A stretch of DNA of 64,000 nucleotides, from assembly GCA_032622095.1 (NCBI GenBank), contig CP136062.1:16933739-16997738 (forward strand), written 5' to 3'. Positions 1 through 8,256 of this stretch are shown here, one piece after another (position 1 is the first letter of the stretch; each line of letters begins with the position of its first letter). The position numbers and the translations under genes were made by a program. The notes below the pieces were generated by a model. The model saw only the letters and a program-made list of their open reading frames with translations. It did not search any database and was not told the origin of the DNA. Origin of the DNA: Siphonodentalium dalli. Its lineage: Eukaryota > Mollusca > Scaphopoda > Gadilida > Siphonodentaliidae.

Positions 1-170
1 TATAATTTTTTAGAAAATTAAAAAGCCGTCAGCCAGCATTTCATTTTGACCGGGATGCTAGGTGTGTTACCTGGTCATGCAGGCACCCACTTATAAAACA
101 AAAACCACAAATGACTACGATAGGGAGTAAGTAACAAGACTGCTGTCAATCGATCTCTCTGCAGCTACAA
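1..170. other. Unassigned sequence at window edge
   Basis: I see no gene and no clear repeat here. The stretch ends where the first hairpin element begins. Confidence 0.5.
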
Positions 171-373
171 TAACGCCATAATTAATCGATTTTTTAACCA
201 CAGCAGAATTATGGGTAACTTTTCAGGATATAGTCGGAAATATGGCTTGTTGCCATGAATCGGAAAGCTATTGCTGAGAGCTTTCCGATGAATGGCAACA
301 AACCATATTTACGACTAAATCCTGAAAAGGTTACCCATAATTCTGGTTAAAGAGTCGATTAATTAGGGCATTA
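171..373. mobile_element. Hairpin (fold-back) MITE-like element 1
   Basis: Two arms of nearly 100 bp are inverted copies of each other around a ~9-bp loop near 270-278. The inner stem is CGGAAAGCT (261-269) against AGCTTTCCG (279-287). Outward, the left arm reads AACCACAGCAGAATTATGGG and the right arm mirrors it with a few mismatches. The outermost part is AACGCCATAATTAATCGA on the left and TCGATTAATTAGGGCATT on the right. No open frame lies inside. The structure fits a non-autonomous fold-back DNA transposon. Its superfamily is unknown because I see no clear target duplication. Confidence 0.7.
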
Positions 374-523
374 CTGTACATGTAACTGTCAATCAAATAA
401 TTATTAGCAGATATATTCTATCAATCAGCGACTCAGGTGGTCGTTTGATACATTATAACTGTTTGTTCACACTAATTTGTCGTCATGCATGCATTCTCTG
501 TTAAGTTCGCTGTTTTCAAACGG

Positions 524-655
524 ACACAAGTCTGAGTTTAGTTTGCTTGTCATTTGCAGAATGAGGTCCCCAGAGGATGCATTTAGTGATGCTAGCAATT
601 CACCCTCTGGGGACCTCATTCTGCAAATGACAGGCACTAAACTCAGACTTGAACG
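524..655. mobile_element. Hairpin (fold-back) element 2
   Basis: Inverted arms of about 50 bp (about 524-576 and 604-655) surround a ~27-bp loop. The inner stem is GAGGTCCCCAGAGG against CCTCTGGGGACCTC. The right flank, to about 705, repeats the right end of hairpin element 1 (GTCGATTAGTTAGGGCATTA). The two hairpins therefore have different cores but a shared border and are probably related. Open frames across it are hairpin shadows. Confidence 0.65.
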
Positions 656-810
656 GACCCCAACATTTTGGTTAAGAGGTCGATTAGTTAGGGCATTACT
701 GTATCTCGAAACATCCCTATATCAGTAGATTTCCAAACTAATTCGTCGATATAAATTCTGACATATTTTTCGATAAATTGCAGATCATTTCCTTTGTTCT
801 GGTTTTGAAA

Positions 811-1134
811 TTTTTAATCAGTGTAAAAATAGCACATGTAGACAGCTGTATGAAACATGTATGGTACACTAACGCCCTTAATCACAGCAGAATTATGGGT
901 AAATTTTTAATCAGCATTCGTGTAAAAATAGCACATGTAGACAGCTGTCTTCACTCTATGGTACACTAATTTGACGCCCTAAATAATCGACTCCTTAATC
1001 ACAGCAGAATTATGGGTAAATTTTTAATCAGCATTCATGTAAAAATAGCACATGTAGACAGCTATCTTCACTCTATGGTACACTAACGCCCTAAATAATC
1101 CACTCCTTAATCACAGCAGAATTATGGGTAACTT
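811..1134 (+). repeat. Tandem repeat, ~93-117 bp unit, about 3 copies
   Basis: Copies start at 811, 904 and 1021 with the phrase TTTTTAATCAG, then AAAATAGCACATGTAGACAG, then a stretch containing ATGGTACACTAA. Each unit ends with the hairpin-1 phrase CACAGCAGAATTATGGGTAA. The unit therefore joins an end of hairpin element 1 to an unrelated segment, and the composite was then tandemly copied. The first copy is shorter (93 bp); the next is 117 bp. Confidence 0.7.
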
Positions 1135-1190
1135 TTTAGGATTTAGTCAGAAATATGGCTTGTTGCCATTCATCGGAAAGCTCTCGCCGC
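1083..1190 (+). repeat. Single arm of hairpin element 1
   Basis: This is a near-complete copy of the left arm of the 171-373 element: AACGCCCTAAATAATC, then CACAGCAGAATTATGGGTAA, then ATGGCTTGTTGCCATTCATC and GGAAAGCTCTC. The matching right arm is missing. It is a solo arm, from deletion or from template switching during copying. Confidence 0.65.
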
Positions 1191-1396
1191 ACAGATGAAT
1201 GGGTTCAATTCATGCTAAGCTGATGAAGGAAACATGGAATGGCTACTTTTAACCAAAAATCACGCTGCGCTGGTGAAGGTAACATGGAATGGCTATACCT
1301 GTTTCAGTGAAATTACAGCAAATTATGAATAAATAAGATTGACTGTAATATCAATAGCAATTACATTGAGTACTAGCACCCAAAATATACTTACAC

Positions 1397-1500
1397 TAAC
1401 GCCCTAAATAATCGACTCCTTAACCACAGCAGAATTATGGGTAACTTTTTAAGATTTAGTCAGAAATATGGCTTGTTGGCATTCATCGGAAAGCTCTCAG
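1397..1500 (+). repeat. Second single arm of hairpin element 1
   Basis: The same module as at 1083-1190 appears again, from AACGCCCTAAATAATCGAC to GGAAAGCTCTCAG, again without an opposing arm. A 70-codon open frame (1437-1649) starts inside this arm. Its first ~20 codons are repeat-derived and I recognise no domain in the rest, so I do not call it a gene. Confidence 0.6.
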
Positions 1501-2341
1501 TACCCGATCGTCCAATCAAAATGTTCCGTTGCTCTGTGGAAGGCGAAGATAAAATTATTGGCACCATCAACAATGGCATTCAAATCACACCAAATTTTAT
1601 TTTAATCGACCCATTCTACCCGTTGTCTGTTCAAAATCCAGCTAATTAACATTACTTCGTGATTGGGAAATGATCAGACAGAAAGCGTGTACATAATATA
1701 ATTGTTCTTGCAAAGAGATGAATATATTTCAATCCAGTTAGTATTTTCTCCTAACCTATATATGGTAATACATACCAAATAAGAAAGTTACTATGATAGT
1801 ATTGCAAGTTGTAGAGGCATCAAATTAGGGGTTTTACAACTGACGTATAATACACACAAATCTAAATAAAGAAATGATGCAATATCATGACTCTGCTTAT
1901 AAACAATTCACTGTCCTTTTTGTGAGAAACTAAGCAACACTCTACCTACATTTTCTCGGACACAAAGCGTGTTGTGTATAATATCACATTCATATCATCA
2001 GTATATTCTTGAGGAAATTATCAAAATTTGATAAAAATGTTATTTCTAAATTATAACCCACAATCAAAGCTGCATGTCCCTTTAAGATATTATGCAATAT
2101 ACCTTTCCAGACGTGTTATTCTGTTTCCGATACAAGAATTGGGGACCCAAACTTTATGCTTGAAGTTGTATTTTTTATGACTTCAATGTGTCTTTCTGGG
2201 ACATATAATGTTCATAAACAGTTCAGGTATTTATCAACCTAGCTACATGTATTTCGATACCGGAAACAAATTTAAGCGACTAAGAATAATTTTTTAAGGT
2301 TTATTTTGGATTGTAAACCGCCATGTGGCTTTGAGATTTTT
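1501..2341. other. AT-rich sequence without recognisable gene
   Basis: Apart from the end of a 70-codon frame (1437-1649: no known motif, no membrane segment, no signal peptide), I see no coding potential or structured repeat. This is the plain flank of the element beginning at 2342. Confidence 0.4.
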
Positions 2342-2470
2342 TATCCCCCGCCAAATTTAAAATTTGCGGGGGATATAGTAATGGGTTCCGTCCGTCGTGC
2401 TGTCTGTCCGTCTGTCCCGAATTTGTAAGCGTCATAACTTGAACAAATGTAAATGGTTTTCAAAGATTTG

Positions 2471-3043
2471 TGGTATATGAGTTCACCTGACCATTACCTA
2501 GAATGAGTTCGCAAGCCAGGTCTGGCCAGATATTTTTACCAGAGTTATTGGACTTTGTTTATTATTTTTGTCGAATTTACCAAATAGCAAATAGACGACG
2601 TCACAGGGCTAATTTCCACAAATCTCAACAGATTTAAAAGATATTTGGTATATGAGTTCACCTGACCATTACCTAGAATGAGTTCGCAAGCCAGGTCTGG
2701 CCGGATATTTTTACCGGAGTTATTGGACTTTGTTTATTATTATTGTTGAATTTACCAAATAGCAAATAGACGATGTCACAGGGCTCATTTCCACAAATGT
2801 CAAAGATTTTTGGTATATGAGTTCACATGACCAGTATCTAGAACGAGTTCGCAAACCAGGTCCGGCCGGATATTTTCAGCAGAGTTATTGGACTTTATTT
2901 ATTTTTTTGTGTGCAAATTGACGACGTCACAGGGCTCATTTCCACAAATGTCAACGGATTTCAAAGATTTTTGGTATATGAGTTCACATGACTAGTATCT
3001 AGAACGAGTTCGCAAACCAGGATATTTTCAGCAGAGTTATTGG
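2471..3043 (+). repeat. Tandem repeat, 161-175 bp unit, about 4 copies
   Basis: The phrase TGGTATATGAGTTCAC begins at 2471, 2646, 2811 and 2972, giving spacings of 175, 165 and 161 bp. Each unit also contains GAGTTCGCAA(A/G)CCAGG, GAGTTATTGGACTTT and GACG(A/T)(C/T)GTCACAGGGCT. The last unit is interrupted at 3043 by the hAT-like insertion and resumes at 4023 with ACTTTGTTTATTATTATT. Confidence 0.85.
3036..3043 (+). repeat. Left copy of 8-bp target site duplication
   Basis: GTTATTGG immediately precedes the left inverted repeat of the 971-bp element and is repeated exactly at 4015-4022. Confidence 0.85.
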
Positions 3044-4014
3044 CAAGCCTGGATATATTTTTTTTTGAGTGTCTGACAAAATGACAGGCACCAAAGATTT
3101 GGCGTCTGACATTTGAAAAGTGTGTCTGTCATTTACCTGGTATCAATAAATAGCAGCAATTAGTTGTTTTTTAGCCCATTCCAATGCACAAATTAGATTC
3201 ATTGATGTACCATGTTATGAATTATGGTGTTTTACATCACTTTTAGCTAAAGCTCATATTATCATGTCATAATGTGACAGGGGTGCCCATTGCTAATTTC
3301 AAATTGGCCGGATCAGATTAATCGGAAGTTGTCCGATATAGTAGCGCAAAATAGTCCGCAGAAAAAATCCTACACCGTGCTTCCCCCAAGTAAACACGAG
3401 CACATGTTTCAAAACGCGGCGATTTAAAAACTACCCGGTATGAATTTTTTCGGAATTTCTTCCGCTAAATCTCCAACTAACACCCTTAACTTGTGGAATA
3501 TATTACACTTGTGCTGATTTAACTTGTGACATCTCCGTGTATCTTACGTCAAACGAGAAAAACACGACGAAGTGTATTTCTTGGTTGGAGTTTCCCCCCA
3601 GTGGCAGCCATTTTTTCTGGGTTTTTCACGTTCTAAAAATAGAAAGTCGTAAATAGTGCGGACGTGAAGGCAGCGATAATTCGCAGTTTGCGATCAATCA
3701 TCAATCGCGGACAATTTAGGTTAGAGGTTGCATTAAAATTACATTTATAGGTCCTGTATACGGAACGGATCATTAACATGTTTTCGGTAAAACGCGTTGT
3801 ATTGGTGGGGGGATTTGATATTTAGTGCACAGTAGTAGTAATTGAATGTCATTGCCGCGGATAATACATCTACTTGTTGTTTTCCCCTTAATTATATATT
3901 TTTTGTGAAGATAATGGGCGCCGGACAAACTGACGGACGATAATAAGGCGGCGCCGGTCATCGGTGTATTTGGCTCGGTCAATGACCGTGTCCGATCTCT
4001 TATATCCAGGCTTG
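3044..4014. mobile_element. hAT-like non-autonomous DNA transposon, 971 bp, with 8-bp target duplication
   Basis: The ends are perfect 14-bp inverted repeats, CAAGCCTGGATATA (3044-3057) and TATATCCAGGCTTG (4001-4014). They are flanked by a perfect 8-bp duplication, GTTATTGG, at 3036-3043 and 4015-4022. The neighbouring tandem units show the empty site as GAGTTATTGGACTTT, so the insertion point is proven by sequence. An 8-bp duplication is typical of hAT elements and also occurs in P and Merlin elements. No open frame resembles a transposase, so it is a deletion derivative or a MITE. It is younger than the repeat core it interrupts. Confidence 0.8.
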
Positions 4015-4022
4015 GTTATTGG
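4015..4022 (+). repeat. Right copy of 8-bp target site duplication
   Basis: GTTATTGG immediately follows the right inverted repeat. Joining the flanks through one copy restores the tandem unit seen in the undisturbed neighbours. Confidence 0.85.
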
Positions 4023-4140
4023 ACTTTGTTTATTATTATTAGTGCAAATGGACGACGTCATATGGCTAATTTCCACAAATGTCAGTTCTAAAAATGAGTT
4101 CGCAAGCCAGGTTTTTTGACAAAACCCAACCTCTTGTTGA

Positions 4141-4221
4141 GAATGCACTTCCCCAACTGCACATTTCGGCAGAGAACGCAAACATTATTGACAATGCACT
4201 TCCCCAACTGCACATTTTGGC
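4141..4221 (+). repeat. 52-bp direct duplication at the right end of the element
   Basis: AATGCACTTCCCCAACTGCA occurs twice about 52 bp apart, each followed by CATTT(C/T)GGC. The second copy runs straight into the terminal GGCGGGGGATA, so the subterminal region appears to have been duplicated. Confidence 0.7.
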
Positions 4222-4304
4222 GGGGGATACCACCGTCTGCGACTGCTTGTAAATCATTCACACTATTTATTTCAACTTCAACTGAATCCATGGAGTACCA
4301 AATT

Positions 4305-5022
4305 TCTCAAACCGTCCACTCTTCATACAAGTTAGACCAAACAGGTTCTCAAACCGTCCACTCTTCATACCAAATCCGTCCACTCTTCATGCAAGTTAGA
4401 CCAAACAGGTTCTCAAACCGTCCACTATTCATACAAGTTAGACCAAACAGGTTCTCAAACCGTCCACTATTCATACAAGTTAGACCAAACAGGTTCTCAA
4501 ACCATCCACACTTCATACAAGTTAGACCAAACAGGTTCTCAAACCGTCCACTCTTCATACCAAATCCGTCCACTCTTCATGCAAGTTAGACCAAACAGGT
4601 TCTCAAACCGTCCACTATTCATACAAGTTAGACCAAACAGGTTCTCAAACCATCCACTATTCATACAAGTTAGACCAAACAGGTTCTCAAACCGTCCACT
4701 ATTCATACAAGTTAGACCAAACAGGTTCTCAAACCGTCCACTATTCATACAAGTTAGACCAAACAGGTTCTCAAACCGTCCACTCTTCATACAAGTTAGA
4801 CCAAACAGGTTCTCAAACCGTCCACTCTTCATACAAGTTAGACCAAACAGGTTCTCAAACCGTCCACTATTCATACAAGTTAGACCAAACAGGTTCTCAA
4901 ACCGTCCACTATTCATACAAGTTAGACCAAACAGGTTCTCAAACCGTCCACTATTCATACAAGTTAGACCAAACAGGTTCTCAAACCGTCCACTCTTCAT
5001 ACAAGTTAGACCAAACAGGTTC
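4305..5022 (+). repeat. Minisatellite, 42-bp unit, about 17 copies
   Basis: The unit starts TCTCAAACCGTCCACT(A/C)TTC, continues ATACAAGTTAGACCAAACAG and ends GT. At 42 bp it is a multiple of three and stop-free in several frames on both strands, which produces ORFs of ~150-218 codons encoding a 14-residue repeat. A 22-bp partial unit containing ACCAAATCCGTCCACTCTTC occurs at about 4369 and 4559. The two are exactly 190 bp apart (four units plus 22 bp), marking one round of higher-order duplication. I treat it as non-coding. Confidence 0.9.
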
Positions 5023-5446
5023 TTTCTTGCACAATGCCAACTCAAAAAGTTATGAATAATCATGATGTCTACGGGTCGGTTATGTCTGATCATATCTGAT
5101 GATTCTTTTGGTATTGATTTCAACATATTTTTATACCCCAATACGAGTAAGGTATGCATGTTTGGCATCGGGAGGGCTTTCAAAAGAGGGTTCATTGATG
5201 TTCACATTTTTCGTTCAAGAGTTATCCCCTCTTTGTTTATCTGAAAACGTTGCATTTCCGTCTGTTAATTGTTTATAAGAATTGTCAAGTAATTTGTTTG
5301 TTCATCACATTATTTTTCACAATTTGGTTTCCGACCTGCCCATCTTTCAATTTTCACCATGGGGGTATCCCAGAACCTGTGGTGCAACCACTTGTTTTCT
5401 ACAATATTTTTTCTTGTATTTCTTATATTAACAGTGAGATAATATT
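5023..5446. other. No recognisable gene
   Basis: Short open frames (60-78 codons) have no motif I recognise. The phrase TACCCCAATACGAGTAAGG and its surroundings appear single-copy in the window. Confidence 0.4.
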
Positions 5447-5550
5447 TCATGTATTATATTATAATATCTCATGTATTATATTATAATTTCTCATGTATTA
5501 TAATTTCTCATGTATTATATTATAATTTCTCATGTATTTTATTATAAATT
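5447..5550 (+). repeat. AT-rich tandem repeat, ~22-bp unit
   Basis: TCATGTATTATATTATAATT is repeated about five times, with one unit shortened to about 16 bp (TCATGTATTATAATTTC) and the last degenerate (TCATGTATTTTATTATAAAT). Confidence 0.75.
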
Positions 5551-5604
5551 AGCTCAACTAAATTCTTTCTTTACTGTATGTATATGCTGGTATTTAGCAG
5601 AGAC

Positions 5605-5710
5605 TTAACCCTTCCATGAATGGAAATTTTGCAAAAACCTTGTGCCCTGCATTCTCTTACATATGCGAGGCTCCCAATGTCAGCAGCTGCTCCTGTCATG
5701 AAAGGGCTAA
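5605..5710. mobile_element. TTAA-bounded MITE, short copy
   Basis: Left end TTAACCCTTCCATGAATGGA and right end TGTCATGAAAGGGCTAA form imperfect inverted repeats, with the right TTAA decayed to CTAA. The interior TCTCTTACATATGCGAGGCT recurs in the copy near 44180 as TCTCTTATATATGCGAGGCT. TTAA target use and a CCCT-type terminus fit piggyBac-like elements; Kolobok elements also target TTAA. It has no coding capacity. Confidence 0.6.
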
Positions 5711-6039
5711 TAACCAAGGTGATATATATTATAGTTTACTGTTTAACAGGGAACCTCACACAGATGGAAGCCTGCACTACCAGGTGTCTTCTGATCCAGT
5801 CTATGTAGGACTCTATATTGGTTAAACATGAAAGGAAACAGACTTATTTCTTATAATTTAATCCCTCATTTCACAAGAGTACCCCCATAAGTAAAAGGTA
5901 GAAGTAAAATGAGCGTAAAACTTGGAGCTTATTTCCATCGAAAAAGACATAAATTTAAAACTGATATACACAGTTATCGAAAAATAACTTTAATGACAAC
6001 CAATGGTTTTATTGTATTCTGTGGATTGACCGCTTATGA
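5711..6039. other. No recognisable gene
   Basis: A continuous open frame begins upstream at 5616-5620 and ends near 5825. It overlaps the MITE and shows no known motif. The rest is plain AT-rich sequence. Confidence 0.4.
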
Positions 6040-6265
6040 TTAAATTAATCATTTGTAATATCAATAATTAATTTCATATACTTGTTGAATTATAATATAA
6101 ATGTTTCAGTTCATATACTTATTGATTTGCAATAGCAGTAATTAATATCATAGATTATTGATTTGTAGTATCAACTATTAATTTCATATACTTATTGATT
6201 TTTAATATCAATTACTAATTTCATATACTTATTGATTTGTAGTATCAATTATTCATTTCATCATA
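6040..6265 (+). repeat. Degenerate AT-rich tandem repeat, ~40-bp unit
   Basis: The phrases AATTTCATATACTTATTGAT and TTGTA(A/G)TATCAAT(T/A)A alternate about five or six times with drift. Copies are clearly related but not homogenised, unlike the other arrays in the window. Confidence 0.65.
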
Positions 6266-6944
6266 CATTGATTGACTAATTGTGATAAAAACGCTGTGAT
6301 ATTTCCACTGTAGATATTCATGCCACATGTTTGTTTTGATGATTTTCTTGCTGTGATGTCATTTTTGCACAATATTTGAAACATAAATTATTCTGCTAAC
6401 AATTGTTAATTTCTTCACCCCCACAAAAACTTTATCAATATAAAGATTTGTGATTGAGGTCACGGTTATACCATGGAATTCAATATTTTCTAGTCAATCT
6501 CCACGCGTCCTATATTCAGGTCAATCATTCAAATTTGACCCACTTTTTTGGACTCCACCCAAAATATTTTCGGCCCAAATGCCAACATGGCCGTTTATGA
6601 CCACAAACAATGTTTTGGACAATTTCCATTTATTTTTGGACTTTGTCTGTTTTCGAGGCATTTTTCAACTTTTGACCCTGATTGTTTTTCACCCAAAATT
6701 TCATCTCTCCTTACTAAAGGCGTTGCCATGGTCATTTCCCACATTTTCCCAAATTTTTTCGAATAAGGAATATGTAACGGAATTTACGCTGCTATTTTTA
6801 ACTTTTATAACTATATTTTATACTGATTAGACCCTTTGCAAGATGCTCCATCATTGCTATCATGTATGACATACACTATACCTAATTGTGTGCAACATTT
6901 CTAATTCAGTACTCCGGCACTAAGCTATATACCGATTCTCTTCT
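6266..6944. other. Unassigned, with a 126-codon open frame at 6450-6830
   Basis: The plus-strand frame 6450-6830 is the longest non-repeat frame in this part. It is rich in Phe, Leu and Pro and has hydrophobic stretches, as expected from T-rich DNA. No domain is recognisable, and a second frame (6548-6766) overlaps it. It is probably chance, though an exon cannot be excluded without transcript data. Confidence 0.35.
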
Positions 6945-7065
6945 TGGTGAATTTAGTGACACTTACCCATGGGCTAGCATCACCAAATTCATCCTCTGAA
7001 GACATCATTCTGCTTAGGCCTCATCTGCTGTGGGAGACATAGACTCAGACTGAAGTTTCCAAATG
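6945..7065. repeat. Diverged relative of hairpin element 2
   Basis: GAATTTAGTGACACTTACCC, then GCTAGCATCACCAAATTCATC, then CATCATTCTGC and AGACTCAGACTGAAG follow the order of the loop and right arm of the 524-655 hairpin (TTTAGTGATGCTAGCAATTC, CTCATTCTGC, AAACTCAGACTTGAA). Divergence is high, so the boundaries are approximate. Confidence 0.4.
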
Positions 7066-7161
7066 GTGAATATTGTGATGTACAGCCATTGGGAACCTCG
7101 GTTATACAATGTGTCGTCTGCAAATTTGGGGATATGGAGAAACTAAAAAAGAACAAGAATC

Positions 7162-7301
7162 TGTATATTATGTGACGTCACAATTACGCACACATTCCTG
7201 TTACATATACACGACGTGAGCTTGAAGCTTGCAAGCTTCAAGCTCAGGTTGTGTATATGTAACAGGCATGGGTATGTATTTGTGAGGTCACATAATATAC
7301 A
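7162..7301. mobile_element. 140-bp palindromic element with perfect 28-bp centre
   Basis: Arms of ~70 bp run from TGTATATTATGTGACGTCAC on the left to GTGAGGTCACATAATATACA on the right. The centre, 7218-7245, is a perfect 28-bp palindrome with no loop (GAGCTTGAAGCTTG followed by its reverse complement). It lacks a coding frame. A fold-back MITE is the simplest reading. Near-perfect palindromes of this length are unstable on replication, so the copy may be young. Confidence 0.65.
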
Positions 7302-8139
7302 GTATACTGTGAAGGTGAAATTTTTAGCGACAACTTTTACGTGAAAAAATCAATTGACTTCTGGCAGTTGTTTCACAAAATTGCAGAATGAGCAATTAAA
7401 TAAAGTTACTACTTCCCAACTTATGATATGTGCCAATGGATACCTGAAGTACTTATTTATATATAAACAGTAAGTTGTTATCTAATATGAACCTATGCAG
7501 GACATATTCATCAGTTTGATTTGTTAGCTAAATGTAGGCCATTATGACATCAAAACGTCATTTGTCTCTGCGGGCCAGAATCCAGACAAGACTGAATGTG
7601 TCATGTTGTGTTCATGGACAACTGCTTTCACCTCGCTATAGACTAGACATTTATTGATTGAGGGTTTAACGTCGTTTTACCCGCTAGCCTATATATCACC
7701 ACCATACTGGACATATAAACGCACTTCAATTACTAGTTATGTTATACAGTTTGATTTACTTCTGTGTATAAAATTTTAGCTACCTTTATACTAGTATTTA
7801 AATTCGAGCATTACTATTTTTCACACACCCATTGGTGCCCAAATTTAAAATTGAGTGAACAATAATAGGACTTCAAAGTTACCGCATATCCACTGAGAAA
7901 ATAAGATATGGTAATTGCTAGTTTAATTTAATTGTTATCTTCAATAAAATTATAAAATATAGATTCTTGTCAAATATGAATGTACTAGCTGCCAGCAATG
8001 GCATATAGTAAGTGAAGTTGCAATGTTTCATGTCAAATCCCCCACATCAGCACCCTAGCCTTAGGTACCCCTGGTCCTGTTAATACCATATGTACCGGTA
8101 TTTCTCAAATCGCACGTTCTGCAAAACAATATATATATA
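7302..8139. other. No recognisable gene or repeat
   Basis: AT-rich sequence with no frame of note, no clear repeat and no RNA gene that I can recognise. Confidence 0.4.
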
Positions 8140-8256
8140 TTAACCCTTCCATGACTGGAGCTTACTGAAATTTTGTGCAATTTAAACTCCTGCTGTGCCA
8201 AATGCATTCTTTGATATAGGCAAGTCTCTCATAGAGAGCCTTACATATAAAAAAGA
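8140..8256. mobile_element. TTAA-bounded MITE, left part
   Basis: It begins TTAACCCTTCCATGACTGGA like the 5605 copy, continues with AAATGCATTCTTTGATATAGG in place of the usual interior, and has no recognisable right terminus before the minisatellite. Its right side probably decayed or was replaced when the minisatellite expanded. Confidence 0.45.

Larger units (their letters stand above)
2342..4229. mobile_element. Non-autonomous TIR element with a tandem-repeat core (TATCCCCCGCC termini)
   Basis: The outer ends are perfect 14-bp inverted repeats: TATCCCCCGCCAAA at 2342-2355 and TTTGGCGGGGGATA at 4216-4229. The left end also folds on itself, because a second CGGGGGATA lies at about 2367-2375. 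Next comes a GTCCGTCNTGCTGTCTGTCC-like tract, then four ~161-175 bp tandem units, then a short 52-bp duplication before the right terminus. No transposase frame is present. The plan, TIRs around a tandem core, matches the tandem-repeat-containing MITEs and pearl-type elements known from bivalves; that link is an inference. The element is split by a later insertion at 3044-4014. Confidence 0.6.

Noticed and set aside
1437-1649. 70-codon frame with a reasonably protein-like C-terminal half
   Set aside because: Its start lies in a solo arm of a hairpin repeat and no domain is recognised. Transcript evidence would be needed.
4305-5022. CRISPR array
   Set aside because: Adjacent identical units with no unique spacers, in a eukaryotic repeat setting. 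The same applies to the 27-bp, 122-bp and 164-bp arrays.
4539-5195. 218-codon minus-strand and 157/158-codon plus-strand frames in the 42-bp array
   Set aside because: Both strands are open because the unit is 42 bp and lacks stops. This is minisatellite sequence with no sign of a gene.
7218-7245. Transcription-factor operator or origin palindrome
   Set aside because: The palindrome is only the centre of a 140-bp fold-back structure, so a MITE explains it more simply.
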